47,355 nucleotides of DNA from a virus, in the IMG/VR virus record IMGVR_UViG_3300035698_012864, positions 1 through 47,355 of that record; one strand, given 5' to 3'. The notes below the pieces were generated by a model. The model saw only the letters and a program-made list of their open reading frames with translations. It searched no databases and had not been told where the DNA came from. A program made the position numbers and the translations under genes. Positions 16,593 to 27,000 of this stretch are shown piece after piece (the first letter of the stretch is position 1; every line of letters starts with the position of its first letter).

Positions 16593-16602
16593 AAGAGAAT
16601 TG

Positions 16603-16620
16603 TAGGACAAATTCTAAATA
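16603..16620 (+). promoter_or_regulatory. GGAC-type late promoter candidate
   Basis: TAGGACAAATTCTAAATA lies in the 45-base gap before the possible hub gene, with GGAC 33 bases upstream of the ATG. It is one of six matches to AAGGAC(A/T)AA plus an AT-rich stretch in the leaders of tail genes, always in the gene's orientation. Confidence 0.55.
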
Positions 16621-16637
16621 GTTTTTAGGAGTGTCCA

Positions 16638-17900
16638 ATGGCAGAAGATGTAGTAAATAGTCCATATTATCGAATCACCTTTGAATGGGATAGCATTGAT
16701 TTTTCACTCTGTGTAGATGCTGTTCATGTTGTCAACCATATTAACATGGTATATCAAACTATTATTATAGAGGTTGGTATACGCGAAAAAGATATTGTTG
16801 AGAATAGTTTATATGGTCACAAAAATATGAAACTCTTAGTTGAATTAACTACTGAAGATTCTGAAGATCCAGTTGAATCATTTGCAGTTGATTTGATGGC
16901 AGTTCATACATTAGGTGATATGACTATTATGCCAGAGAAAGATGATGAGAACAGTCAATATGATCATGGTAAAGTTAATAAAGGAGCTTTTGTATGTTTA
17001 CCAGTTGATGCTTATAACATGATGACTCAGTCGTGTAATGCACTTGCACAAAATACTGATCCAAAGTCACCATTTGATATGGCAAAAGATTTGGTTGACA
17101 AATTTATTACTGTACCAGAAGTAGAAGTAGATGATCGTAATGGAAACACATACACGGGGGAACAGTTATCTGTACCCCCTATGAATTTTGCAGCAACTAT
17201 GGATCACATAGATGACCATTATGGTATATTCAAAGGGTTTGGTTTTTTTCAATGTTGTATAACAGATGATGGTAGTAAATTTGTCTTATGGGATTTATCT
17301 CAAAAGATGAAAGATGCACCTGTATATACAGTATATTACTTAGCACAAGGTAAAGATGACAAAGAAGTAATGGAAGAGGTTGGTATGGATAGTGAGTATT
17401 ACTATACCTATACACCTATTCAAACTATAAATAGAACAAATGAGATAGCAATGAGTGTTGGTAAAATACAATCTCATGTCATATGCCCATCAGATGATTT
17501 ATATAGCGTGATAACTGTAGACGCAGATGATGTATGGAGTAAAAATACTGTTATAGATGGTGGCGAATTACAACTATTAGATGCTGCTAAACAGACAGAA
17601 GATATCCTTACTAGAGATAATCCAGGATTAGACTATGATGAATCCTGGATATCATCTAAACTTGCAAAAGTTTTGAGCATGGGTGTAGAACGGTCATTTA
17701 AACTTGATAGAAACCTTAGAATAACGTCGTTGATGCAAGTAGGTATACCAATTGATTTTGTTCCAGAGAGTGCTAGTTATGGAGCAATACAAGGTAAGCA
17801 TATTATAAAGTCTTCAAAGATATCTTTGAGAAGAGGAACATTTGCACACTTTCAATGTATTGCAACAATAGTAGCATTCAGGGGCAACGCAGAGATATAG
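16638..17900 (+). CDS. putative tail/baseplate protein (hub-like), 420 aa
   Basis: AGGAG lies about eight bases upstream of the ATG. The protein is beta-rich and acidic. Its C-terminal ~60 residues (IPIDFVPESASYGAIQ and the final strands) have the general look of phage hub proteins related to T4 gp27/gpD. The call rests on this resemblance, on a late-type promoter motif and on position before the terminase and tape-measure genes. An alternative is another tail or neck protein. The first 110 residues contain repeated short strands typical of a barrel. Confidence 0.4.
   Translation: MAEDVVNSPYYRITFEWDSIDFSLCVDAVHVVNHINMVYQTIIIEVGIREKDIVENSLYGHKNMKLLVELTTEDSEDPVESFAVDLMAVHTLGDMTIMPEKDDENSQYDHGKVNKGAFVCLPVDAYNMMTQSCNALAQNTDPKSPFDMAKDLVDKFITVPEVEVDDRNGNTYTGEQLSVPPMNFAATMDHIDDHYGIFKGFGFFQCCITDDGSKFVLWDLSQKMKDAPVYTVYYLAQGKDDKEVMEEVGMDSEYYYTYTPIQTINRTNEIAMSVGKIQSHVICPSDDLYSVITVDADDVWSKNTVIDGGELQLLDAAKQTEDILTRDNPGLDYDESWISSKLAKVLSMGVERSFKLDRNLRITSLMQVGIPIDFVPESASYGAIQGKHIIKSSKISLRRGTFAHFQCIATIVAFRGNAEI
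17156..17179 (+). other. intragenic hairpin with G5/C5 arms
   Basis: GGGGG (17156-17160) and CCCCC (17175-17179) enclose ACAG/CTGT with a TTAT loop and one A-A mismatch. Runs of five G and five C at matching distance are conspicuous in this AT-rich genome. It lies in the middle of the possible hub gene and has no U-tract. Confidence 0.45.
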
Positions 17901-17909
17901 GAGTATTGT

Positions 17910-18254
17910 ATGGATAGTATGAGTGATAAATACAAAAAGGCAGTTCGACAACTTAAAGTAATAGAGGAAGCTGGAAAGCGTCCAAAAATACCTGGTATAA
18001 AAATGCAAACGGTTGGTGGTAAATCCCATCCAGGAAGAAAGTATTCAACCGAGGCACTTAAAGACGACGACGAAGTAGTAGAAGAGAAAGGTATTTTTGA
18101 CACAATGGTTGATGAACTCCCACCTCAACCTGATGATAAAGAAGAAACAACTAATCATAGAAGGGTTGATCCTCACAAGATTAAACTTTACCGAAAAAGG
18201 CAGAAGAAAGAGAAGGCTGCGAAACAAGCTAGGAAAAAGCAGCGTAAAAAATAA
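17910..18254 (+). CDS. basic-tailed hypothetical protein, 114 aa
   Basis: AGGAG about 14 bases upstream of the ATG is a rather distant binding site; the internal ATG at 17919 gives wider spacing. The middle is acidic (ALKDDDEVVEEKG) and the last ~30 residues are extremely rich in Lys and Arg (YRKRQKKEKAAKQARKKQRK). This suggests nucleic-acid or acidic-partner binding. It is the last gene before the hairpin at 18267. Confidence 0.65.
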   Translation: MDSMSDKYKKAVRQLKVIEEAGKRPKIPGIKMQTVGGKSHPGRKYSTEALKDDDEVVEEKGIFDTMVDELPPQPDDKEETTNHRRVDPHKIKLYRKRQKKEKAAKQARKKQRKK

Positions 18255-18266
18255 AAGTAGTTATTC

Positions 18267-18299
18267 ATGTGGGACTCACTTCGGTGGGTCCCACCATGT
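18267..18299 (+). terminator. UUCG-capped hairpin, probable terminator or processing site
   Basis: GTGGGACTCAC (18269-18279), loop TTCG, then GTGGGTCCCAC (18284-18294), with one wobble pair and further CATG/CATG pairing outside. A T-rich stretch (seven T) begins about ten bases later, so termination is likely but not of the tightest form. The in-frame upstream extension of the next gene runs through it, which supports a start at 18367. Confidence 0.6.
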
Positions 18300-18366
18300 T
18301 CAATTGTTTTTTTCTTCATTTTTCTTTCGAGGAAAAATAAGTAGCTGTTTACCAGGAGAAAATACT

Positions 18367-19284
18367 ATGGAAGATACTAGAACAATTCTATATAGAGACA
18401 TTATTATTGAGTCAATTGGTTTGGAAGCATATCAAAAGCAGGGACCAAATGGTGTCATTGTATTGGATGAAGGTGTTGGAGATTTTATAAAGGGGTTGGT
18501 TAAAGCACCTATAAATAAAATCAAACAGAAAGTGGATGAACGATATGCGCGTATAGAGAAGATTGAAAAGTCATATCAGAAAACTCTAAAGAAGATGGGT
18601 GTTAATACCAATTATCTAGATAAAGAAATCAAAGCTATTGTAAAGAGAAACATTGGTAAGATTACAAAAGGGTTTAAAATAGATAATGATACAAATGTAA
18701 AGAAAGGCTTTGCAGGAATTAGATCAGATCTAGTAACCAGTAACTTATTTCAAGCTATTTCATATAGACTTAAAGAATTTGATCCAGACATTTGGCTTCC
18801 AGCAATTGGTATTTATACTGCGATGATAGTTGCTAAACTTGTTATTATGATATTTGTTGCACAATTCTTTGGGAGGTATTGGGAATATAATAAAGATGGG
18901 ATAATTACTCAAAACATATATGGATTTGCTAAATTTGTAAGTGTTGTTTTTATAGGTCCCCTTATTGATCAAGCTGGTATGATAATATCTATTAGAACAA
19001 ATACACACGGTCAATATCAAGTTATTGCGAATACTGCAAATACAGTTTATTCATCATATATGATTCATAGTAGGCTTGCTGGTAGCGCATTCAAAATATT
19101 ATTTACTAGGATGTGGGCAATCTTAACTCATACTGCTGCTGGACGTCTAACAAAACATGCAGGTGAGATGGATGATAAATGGAGATATTTAATTGCGTAT
19201 GGTATGTTAATGAGTTCAAGACTTGTTGATATTATGACATTTGGAGGGGAAAGTTGGAACATGTGGCAAGTACCTCCTCCATAA
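18367..19284 (+). CDS. hypothetical membrane protein, 305 aa
   Basis: The start at 18367 is set by CCAGGAGAA upstream and by the hairpin at 18267. The first ~130 residues are helical and lysine-rich (KIEKSYQKTLKKMG). A strong hydrophobic segment lies near 140-165 (YTAMIVAKLVIMIFVAQFF), a second near 180-205, with a weaker helical C-terminal region. It is encoded 12 bases upstream of the terminase. It does not resemble a small terminase subunit, and I do not recognise it. Confidence 0.7.
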   Translation: MEDTRTILYRDIIIESIGLEAYQKQGPNGVIVLDEGVGDFIKGLVKAPINKIKQKVDERYARIEKIEKSYQKTLKKMGVNTNYLDKEIKAIVKRNIGKITKGFKIDNDTNVKKGFAGIRSDLVTSNLFQAISYRLKEFDPDIWLPAIGIYTAMIVAKLVIMIFVAQFFGRYWEYNKDGIITQNIYGFAKFVSVVFIGPLIDQAGMIISIRTNTHGQYQVIANTANTVYSSYMIHSRLAGSAFKILFTRMWAILTHTAAGRLTKHAGEMDDKWRYLIAYGMLMSSRLVDIMTFGGESWNMWQVPPP

Positions 19285-19296
19285 TAGGAAATCAAT

Positions 19297-21018
19297 ATGA
19301 ATGCACCAATCAAGTTAAATGCTAAGTCGGTAGAGTTTGCAAGAAAGCGAAACTACTATAAACGTCATCCAATTAAATTTATTGAGAATAATGTATATCT
19401 TCCTATTGCTGGTGGTAGCAAGTTGATGAAATTATATGATCCTCAAAAGAAAATTGTTATTGACTTCTTTAATCATCACAACTTAATTCTTCTCAAGTCT
19501 AGACAGATTGGTATGTCGACCCTTTGCCAGGCGCTCATTGTTTACTTGTTTACATTCTTTGAAAATTGTGTAGTAGGTATTCTTTCAAGGGATGGTGCTG
19601 AGTCTTCTGATTTCTGTTACAAGACGTTAGCTATGTTAGATCAGCTTCCAGAATATTTGAAAATAGGATTCCATAACAGGTCTCGCCAATTCTTTATTAT
19701 GGAAAATGGTTGCCAGTTACACACTGAAGCTGTATCAAGAGAAAACCCAGGTAAAGTATTCCGTTCAAAAAGTATCAATATGCTTATTGTTGATGAGGCT
19801 GCACACATTCTTAATGTTGATGAAGCATGGACTGGTATTGGTAGTACACTTTCTAAAGCACAGCCTGATGCAGAAAAAGCAGGAGTTCCTTTTGGAACTA
19901 TTATTCTTTCTACTCCTAATAAAACTGAAGGTATTGGTAAATGGTTTTACTCAATGTGGACAGGTGGTATTAGAGGTGATAACGCATTCAGACCTCATAA
20001 GATACACTGGACAGAAATTCCTTCATTTGTAGAAGATCCTAATTGGTATGAACACCAATGTAAAATGCTGAACAACAATAAGAAGAAGATTGCACAGGAA
20101 CTAGAGTTAAAATTTGTTGGTGCTGAAGGTGCATTATTCCCAGAAGATGTTCAAATTAAGCTACAAGATAATTCCGTTGATCCAACTGAAATAATGGAAG
20201 TCCCACTTGTAGGAAATAAAGGATCACTTTGGAGATTTAAGAAAATAGAAAGAGGACACTTCCATTTAATTGGAGTTGATGCTGCAACTGAAGCTGGTGA
20301 TGATAAATGTGCAGTTGAAGTAATTGATTATGAAACAATGGAACAAGTAATGGAGTTCCATGGTGATATCGATCCAAAAGAACTTACAGATATAGTAAAG
20401 CTTATATGCGTTCACTGTCCTCACAATGTAGTTATTGTAGATAACCAGGGTGGTTATGGTCAATCTGTCATATATGAATTAACATATGATGATGAAATAG
20501 AGTACAATATATATGGAACGTATAGGGGTAAAGACCAAAAGACGTTTATACCTGGCTTACCTATAAGTGTTAAAACTCGTCCTCTGATACTCGATGCACT
20601 CTATGACTACGTTACACACGATCCAGACATTATCTACAGCCAGAGGCTCTCTTCCGAGCTATTAGGGCTTGTTAATAAGGGTAGTCGTGTAGAAGCAGAC
20701 AAGGGGTTCCATGATGATTTGGCTTTAGCTTATGCTTACTGTTGTTATATTAGAAAATATCAAAGTGAATTTCTTGGAGAGATACAGGGTCTTCCAGAAG
20801 ATGAAGCACAATTGGTATTTACAAAAGATACACTAGAGATGATGAGAGGACTCAATGGTGAAGCCGTCTTCGCTGGTGATAGAAAACAGGCTATAGAAAC
20901 TGGAAAAGAAGATCCTGATTTTAGAACTAACTTGAATAAATATGTACGAGAGAAAGTTATGTCAGGCGAGATGACAGGTGTTATTGACGTGACGGCGCTG
21001 TTTGGTGAAACTTTCTAA
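19297..21018 (+). CDS. terL: terminase large subunit
   Basis: DNA-packaging motor with ATPase and nuclease halves, 573 residues. The ATPase half shows the Q-motif/Walker A segment KSRQIGMST at ~67-75, Walker B LIVDEAA with D166-E167, and a coupling motif in IILSTPNKTEGIGKWF. The nuclease half has an RNase H-like set of acids in GVDAATEAGDD (near 327), VVIVDNQGGYG and FHDDLALAYA. Length and motif order are typical, so packaging function is very likely. No small terminase gene was recognised nearby. A second, ATPase-only and apparently inactive relative is encoded at 45610-46347. Confidence 0.95.
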   Translation: MNAPIKLNAKSVEFARKRNYYKRHPIKFIENNVYLPIAGGSKLMKLYDPQKKIVIDFFNHHNLILLKSRQIGMSTLCQALIVYLFTFFENCVVGILSRDGAESSDFCYKTLAMLDQLPEYLKIGFHNRSRQFFIMENGCQLHTEAVSRENPGKVFRSKSINMLIVDEAAHILNVDEAWTGIGSTLSKAQPDAEKAGVPFGTIILSTPNKTEGIGKWFYSMWTGGIRGDNAFRPHKIHWTEIPSFVEDPNWYEHQCKMLNNNKKKIAQELELKFVGAEGALFPEDVQIKLQDNSVDPTEIMEVPLVGNKGSLWRFKKIERGHFHLIGVDAATEAGDDKCAVEVIDYETMEQVMEFHGDIDPKELTDIVKLICVHCPHNVVIVDNQGGYGQSVIYELTYDDEIEYNIYGTYRGKDQKTFIPGLPISVKTRPLILDALYDYVTHDPDIIYSQRLSSELLGLVNKGSRVEADKGFHDDLALAYAYCCYIRKYQSEFLGEIQGLPEDEAQLVFTKDTLEMMRGLNGEAVFAGDRKQAIETGKEDPDFRTNLNKYVREKVMSGEMTGVIDVTALFGETF

Positions 21019-21029
21019 AGGAGTAGGCC

Positions 21030-24000
21030 GTGATTAGAGATTTATCGCAAGAAGGAAATTCTCCAGGTTCTTCATCCTCTGTCCCTAAAAATAAAAGTGG
21101 CGCAATGCCTAATAAATCTTTCTTTAATGATTATAGAGAGAAAGTAAATACTGGACAGAAGACAAAACAAATGTCAGATGTCACATCATCTGTAAAAGAA
21201 CTCACGGGAGAAATGCGACAACTCAGACGAGATATGAAGAGGGGCGCTGGTGGTATTGCTGGAAAGTCTGAGGGTAAACAACAAATAGCATTAGATTCTG
21301 GATCATCCGCTATAATGAAGGGTGGCGCTAAAGAAATGGCGCATAGTGCCAAATCCATTTCAATGTCTACTAAAGAAATGGCAAAACATACAAGTCTGTT
21401 TTCAAAATCAGTTGATCGTTTTGGATCAATGTCTAAAAATTCAGTAGACAAAATGTCCAGAAGTGTAGCAAGACTTGCTTCTCATGCTGCGGCTGCACCT
21501 AAAGCTGGGTTAGCTGCTGCTGGTAAAGGAGCAGGAAAGGCTGCTGCGTTTGCTTCTAATAGTGATGTATCTAGACAATTTCAAACTGACATGGAGGAGA
21601 TGAAGCAAGCTGGCCGTGAGCAAATGATGAATATGTTGTTCCTGGGTAATCCTCTTTTCTCTTATATGGGACAAGGTGCAATCAAAGGATTATCTCCCTT
21701 AGTTAAAAAAGCTTGGGGAAAGATGAAACAACATAAAGAGAAAGGTGGTGGTGGTGAAGAAGCTTTAATGCGACATCAAGGTGGATTAATCTTTGCGCAT
21801 GAAGGAAATGTAATTCGTGATCCTAAAGGACAAAAGCGTCCTCTACAAAAAGATGAGAAAATTACTGTACTGAAAGAGGGTGAGACAGTTCTACCTACGC
21901 ATGAAAAGAACTTCATGCAAAAGTTTAGTAAATCCATTGCTGAAGGTGTTGTTAATGCTCAAAGTAGACGTGATATCACTAAAAAGAGACCTACTAGAAT
22001 CACATCTCAAACTCCAGCAATCAGCCTTCCTCAGAATAGATATTTCCAAGAGATGCAAAATGTATTAGAAGAATCTCAAAAATTAATGACCATGAACACA
22101 TATGGTAGAAAAACTTCACCTAGTGGAATTAAAATGGCATTTTCTCATGCGGTTGTTCCATTTGCTAGTAAATATAAATCAGAACTTAAAGCAACTGATA
22201 ATATGGGTGTACTTGGAGGTATGCTTAGTACACTTACACAAATGTATTCTACTGGACGTGCCCAATCAAGTGATATGCTACAACAAGTACATCAGCAAAC
22301 AAGAGTTCTAGCAGCAGGATTAAGAGTTGAAGGAAAACTTAAATTACCTAAATCAATGTCAATGACTCAGGCGACAGTAAGCTTAATTAAACGTCAAACT
22401 GTTGGTAGAGTTAAAAAGTCATATGCTGATTCTATGGATAAGATGTTTGGTACAAAGAAACAAATTAAACTTAGTGATGATAAGGATGGTGGTTCTCAGG
22501 CCGGTATGACTGAAACCAATGCATTACTTGAAAAACTTATTAGGATGACTGCGTTTACTGGGCCTGTGGGAAAACGAGTTGCTGCACCTAAGTTATCAAT
22601 GAGTGTAGAGCAAATAACTAAGAATGCTGCACGTACCGCATTAATCAATAGAGCAGAAAGTGTTAAAGAAAATAGTAGTGGTATACGTAATGGGGGATTG
22701 ATTGGTGGAATGACCCATTCTATGATGGGTAGAGGTATGATGGCTGGAGATAAAGGTAAAGCAGCTTTATCCAAATATGGTAAATATATGGAAGGGCCTG
22801 ATGCTGATGTACTTTCACAGGGGCTAAATGTTGGAAAGCAAATGGTTGGTGGTGCATTAACGGAAATGAAAGGAGCCGGTCAATGGGCTAAAAATGCTCC
22901 TGGTAAACTTAAATATGCGGCTGGTGGACTTAAAGCGAAAGCTAAAGATAGAATTAAAAAAAGTAAACCTGCTAAACGAATAAAAAGTTATATGGATGAA
23001 TCTTCCCTTAAAAATATTCCATTTTGGACAAGAAGGTATAAATCACAATTAGAAGATTGGGCCACCGCAGATGCAAATTCTGGTATGAAAGAAGGACTGA
23101 AAAAGATTTCTGGATTGGCTAGATCTGTAATTCCTGATTCCGATGATGAAGCTAAAGCTAAAGTTTATAAAGAATTAGTAAAATCTATGCATGCAACATA
23201 TAAAGCTGCTAAAGATAAAAAAATTTCCGATACTGCAAATATAAGTGGTAATGCATCACAAACTACTCAACGTTTAGGTATGTTAGAGAAAGGGTTTGAA
23301 GGCCCACAATCTGTTGGTATGCAAGGTATTCAACCAGGTGGTACTTTTAATAGAACAAAAGAATTTGGTGCATCTAAAACACCTGGACAATATGATCAAT
23401 GGAAAGGTGATAAAGACGCATCATGGAGAAAATCTAAACAATCATGGGGTGGTAAAAAAGGAGCACTTACTAAAAAGCTTAATAAATTATCAGCAGGTGG
23501 AGTTGGTGGTGACATTGATGGTATTGCAGATGTCATGGGACAATTGATAGGACATGATTTTGATAAACCTTCACGCCCAGATACCTCAGAAGAAGCATTT
23601 AAAACTGATACTGATAAGAAAAGAGCTGAAAAGAAAAAGAAGAAAATGTCCAAGGAATCTAATCAGTCCGGTGGTGTAGCTGGTAATATAGATATTGCTG
23701 GTAGTGGTACAATCAGACCTGATGCTGATATTCAAGGCGAGAATGAACAAGTAATTCTAACTAGAACAGCTACAATTCTCAAGAAATCTCTAGAAGAAGG
23801 AATTGCACAAGGAGAAGAACTTAAAGTACAAACAGGACTCCTTAAATTCCAAAATAAAGATATTCGAGAAGATGAAGGTGAAGAAGCAGAAGCTAAGAAG
23901 AAAGGTATCTGGGGTAAAATGTTCGGTGGTAGAGGTGGTAAGAAGGAGAAGGGTAAGAAGGATGGTGGTATGATGAACTTCCTCAAGGGTCCTTGGGGAA

Positions 24001-27000
24001 AGGTTCTTGGAATGCTTGGAGTAGGATTTGGTTTACCCGCAGTTGGTGCATTGTTTGGTGGTAAAGATCTAGGCAAGATGGGTAAAGCTGCACTTGTTGG
24101 TGCAGGTATTGGTGCTATATTTGGATTACCTCTTGGTCCTGCTGGTATGTTATTAGGTGCTTCAGCTGGTGCTGCTATCGGTGGTTTGATGGCTAACTCA
24201 GAATTGAAGCCTATGGAATGGGTAGCTGCACAAGTTGGTGTTGTTTGGAGAGAACGAGATCAAGCTTGGAAGGGAGCAGCGGTTGGTGGTATACTTGGTT
24301 TCATGATGGGTGGACCAATAGGTGCGCTTGCTGGTTCTGCATTTGGTGCATGGGCAATTTCTAAAATGCAAGAATTTAAGGAGGGAGAACAGGGTGACAC
24401 TATGAGTCAAAAAGCCCTGAACATACTTCTTCCAGATATGAATTATGCAAGTTCAGCAGCGTATGGTGCATTACCTGGTGGTATAATGGGATTCATGCTT
24501 GGTGGTCCAGCTGGTGCCGCTGCTGGTGCTGCATTAGGTGGTTGGGTCGCTATGAGAAGTGCTGAATTCATGTCAGAAAATCCAGAAAGTGGTGTTACTA
24601 AATTATGGAAGACACTAGGATTGAAAGAACATTCTATGGGTGCATCTGCTGGTGCAACTGTTGGTGCTGTAATTGGATTTATGTTTGGTGGCCCAGTAGG
24701 AATGATTGCTGGTGCTGCTGCTGGAACATTAGTTGGTGCAAGTATTGCCCGTATACTATCTATGAGTCAAGAACAAGAAAAAGAACAGGCAAAACAAAAG
24801 AAAACATTTGATAAACGGCGAGTCCAGGATATGGGTGAAGCTGGTACTGTTTCTACCTCTATGGCTTTTAAAATAGGAAAGAAACAAGGTAAAGTTGGTA
24901 CTCATAAAATTCATGATATGAGAAAGGCACTGAAAGATGCAAGGAAAATAGGATTAAATGCTGGAGCTGGGTTAGAACCAGGCAGTAAAGAATGGGTGGC
25001 GGCGATGGCGGAAGGATTGAGACAACGTGATGAGCGTATGGAGGAATTGAAGGCCCATCCAGATTACATAGCAATGGCTCAATCTGATCGTGGTCTCAAA
25101 ACAGAAATTCTTCAAGCAAGGAAAGAAACATCAAAGTGGTGGCCGTCAAATTGGATGAGGGGAAAAGAAGCCAACCAACGAATTGATGAATTAAATGCAA
25201 AGTATGGTGGAATAGGAGAAGATATAATAGAGGATGCCTCATTTAATCTTGGAACGATGGGGCGATTTAAAGATGCGGCTGGTAAACAAGTTATTAAAAA
25301 AGGATTAGTAGCTTCTTCAGACTTAACATTAAAAAAACAATTAGCGTTTGCTACGGAAGAACTTAAACATGCAGAACTCACACTAGCTCCATATAATGAT
25401 CCTAGTCATTATGATACTATATATACAACTAATAGGGGTGGTACAACCAGTCAAAAAGTTGAAAAACCAATGTGGGTAGACGCACATGCACTAGCATTAG
25501 CTAGAAGAGATAATCTAAAGGCTGATCTTTCTGATATTCAAAGGAAAATAGATAAAGAAACATCAGATAAACAAAAGATAGCTGATTCGAAAAAAGGTGG
25601 GATGTTTCAATCTGCATATGGAGCAAAACATAGCATACCTAGTGATGGTGCAATAGCACCATTTGTTGGTGGACCATTGAAAGGTGCAATGGCTACTTCT
25701 GGATTTGGTAATAGACTTGATCCAATAACAGGTAGACCAGCATTCCATGATGGTGTTGATATGGTAGGAAAAGGTAGTGCCGTATCTGCTACAAGTGGTG
25801 GTATAGTTCTTAGTGTTGGTAAGAAGGGCGATAGAGGGACTGTTGTAGAAGTAGTACAAATGAATGGTAAGATTGCGTCTTACGATCACCTTGCTTCAAC
25901 TAATGTAAAAGAAGGAGAGTGGGTAAGTAGTGGTTCAGTGATTGGACAAGTTGGTAGTAGTGGAAGATCAACTGGTAAACACTTACATTATAAAGAGGAA
26001 TCATTTGCAGGTGGGAAGAGAGTTCCTGTTGCACCAATGGGTGGAGCAATGTTGGCTACAAGAATGACAGATGCAATGGGTAATCCAATGTCCACTAGTG
26101 TTGCAAAAACTGATCTTCAAAAATATAGAGAAACTACTCCAGAGAAACAAAACAAGGGACTATTCCAAACACTAACAGATGGAATAATGGGTATCAAAGA
26201 TGGCGGTGGGAAGTTCTTAGATCAATATGGTGAACCTGTTAAAAAGAGTGTGGTTGGTGGAATGGGTAGTGTTCTTGCTCTTCTTGGGCAATTATTCTCT
26301 CAAATATTCAATGGCGTATCTGATGCAGTGACAGAGGGTGTTAAGAGTCCTAAAAAACTTGGTGAATTAGCAGATGCATGGGAACCTAAAGCAACTGGTG
26401 GAGGAGTGAGTTCAGGTTATCGTGAAATGTTTAAGGGAACAAAATTTAAAGACCGTAGTGGTTCTAGTTATGCTGGTGCTCTTGGTAACATGATTAAAAT
26501 GCACGAAGCTTCTTCCACAAGTGGTGCTAAGTTAAAAGCATATAAAGATACTAGAGGTTTTTGGACTATTGGTTATGGTCATAAAATAAAGTCAAGTGAA
26601 AAAGACAATCTGATGAATAGGAAAATAACTGAAGAAGAAGCACAACACTTATTTATGACTGATCTATCACACGCAGCACTTGGTGTGAATGAACTACTAG
26701 GTACAAGTGCTTCAAGTATTGATCCATATAGATTTGCTGCATTAACAGACATGTCATACAATATGGGTGCAGGTAATATGAGTAGTGGCCTTGGTGGATT
26801 CCAAAATATGTGGAAGAAACTAAAATCAGGAGATACGCTCGGAGCTAGTGCAGAGATTCTTGATTCTCAATATGCAAAACAAGTAGGTAAGCGTTCATTA
26901 GGTGTATCTCAATTAATGGCAACTGGTGGAGCTCAAGCTTCTAAGGAATCTCCTAATTATATATTGAAGCTTATGCGTAAGGCAAAAGATAAAGCTACTG

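Noticed and set aside
18097-18366. 90-codon extension of the membrane protein upstream of the terminase
   Set aside because: It overlaps the 3' half of the preceding gene and runs through the hairpin; the ATG at 18367 has CCAGGAGAA upstream.
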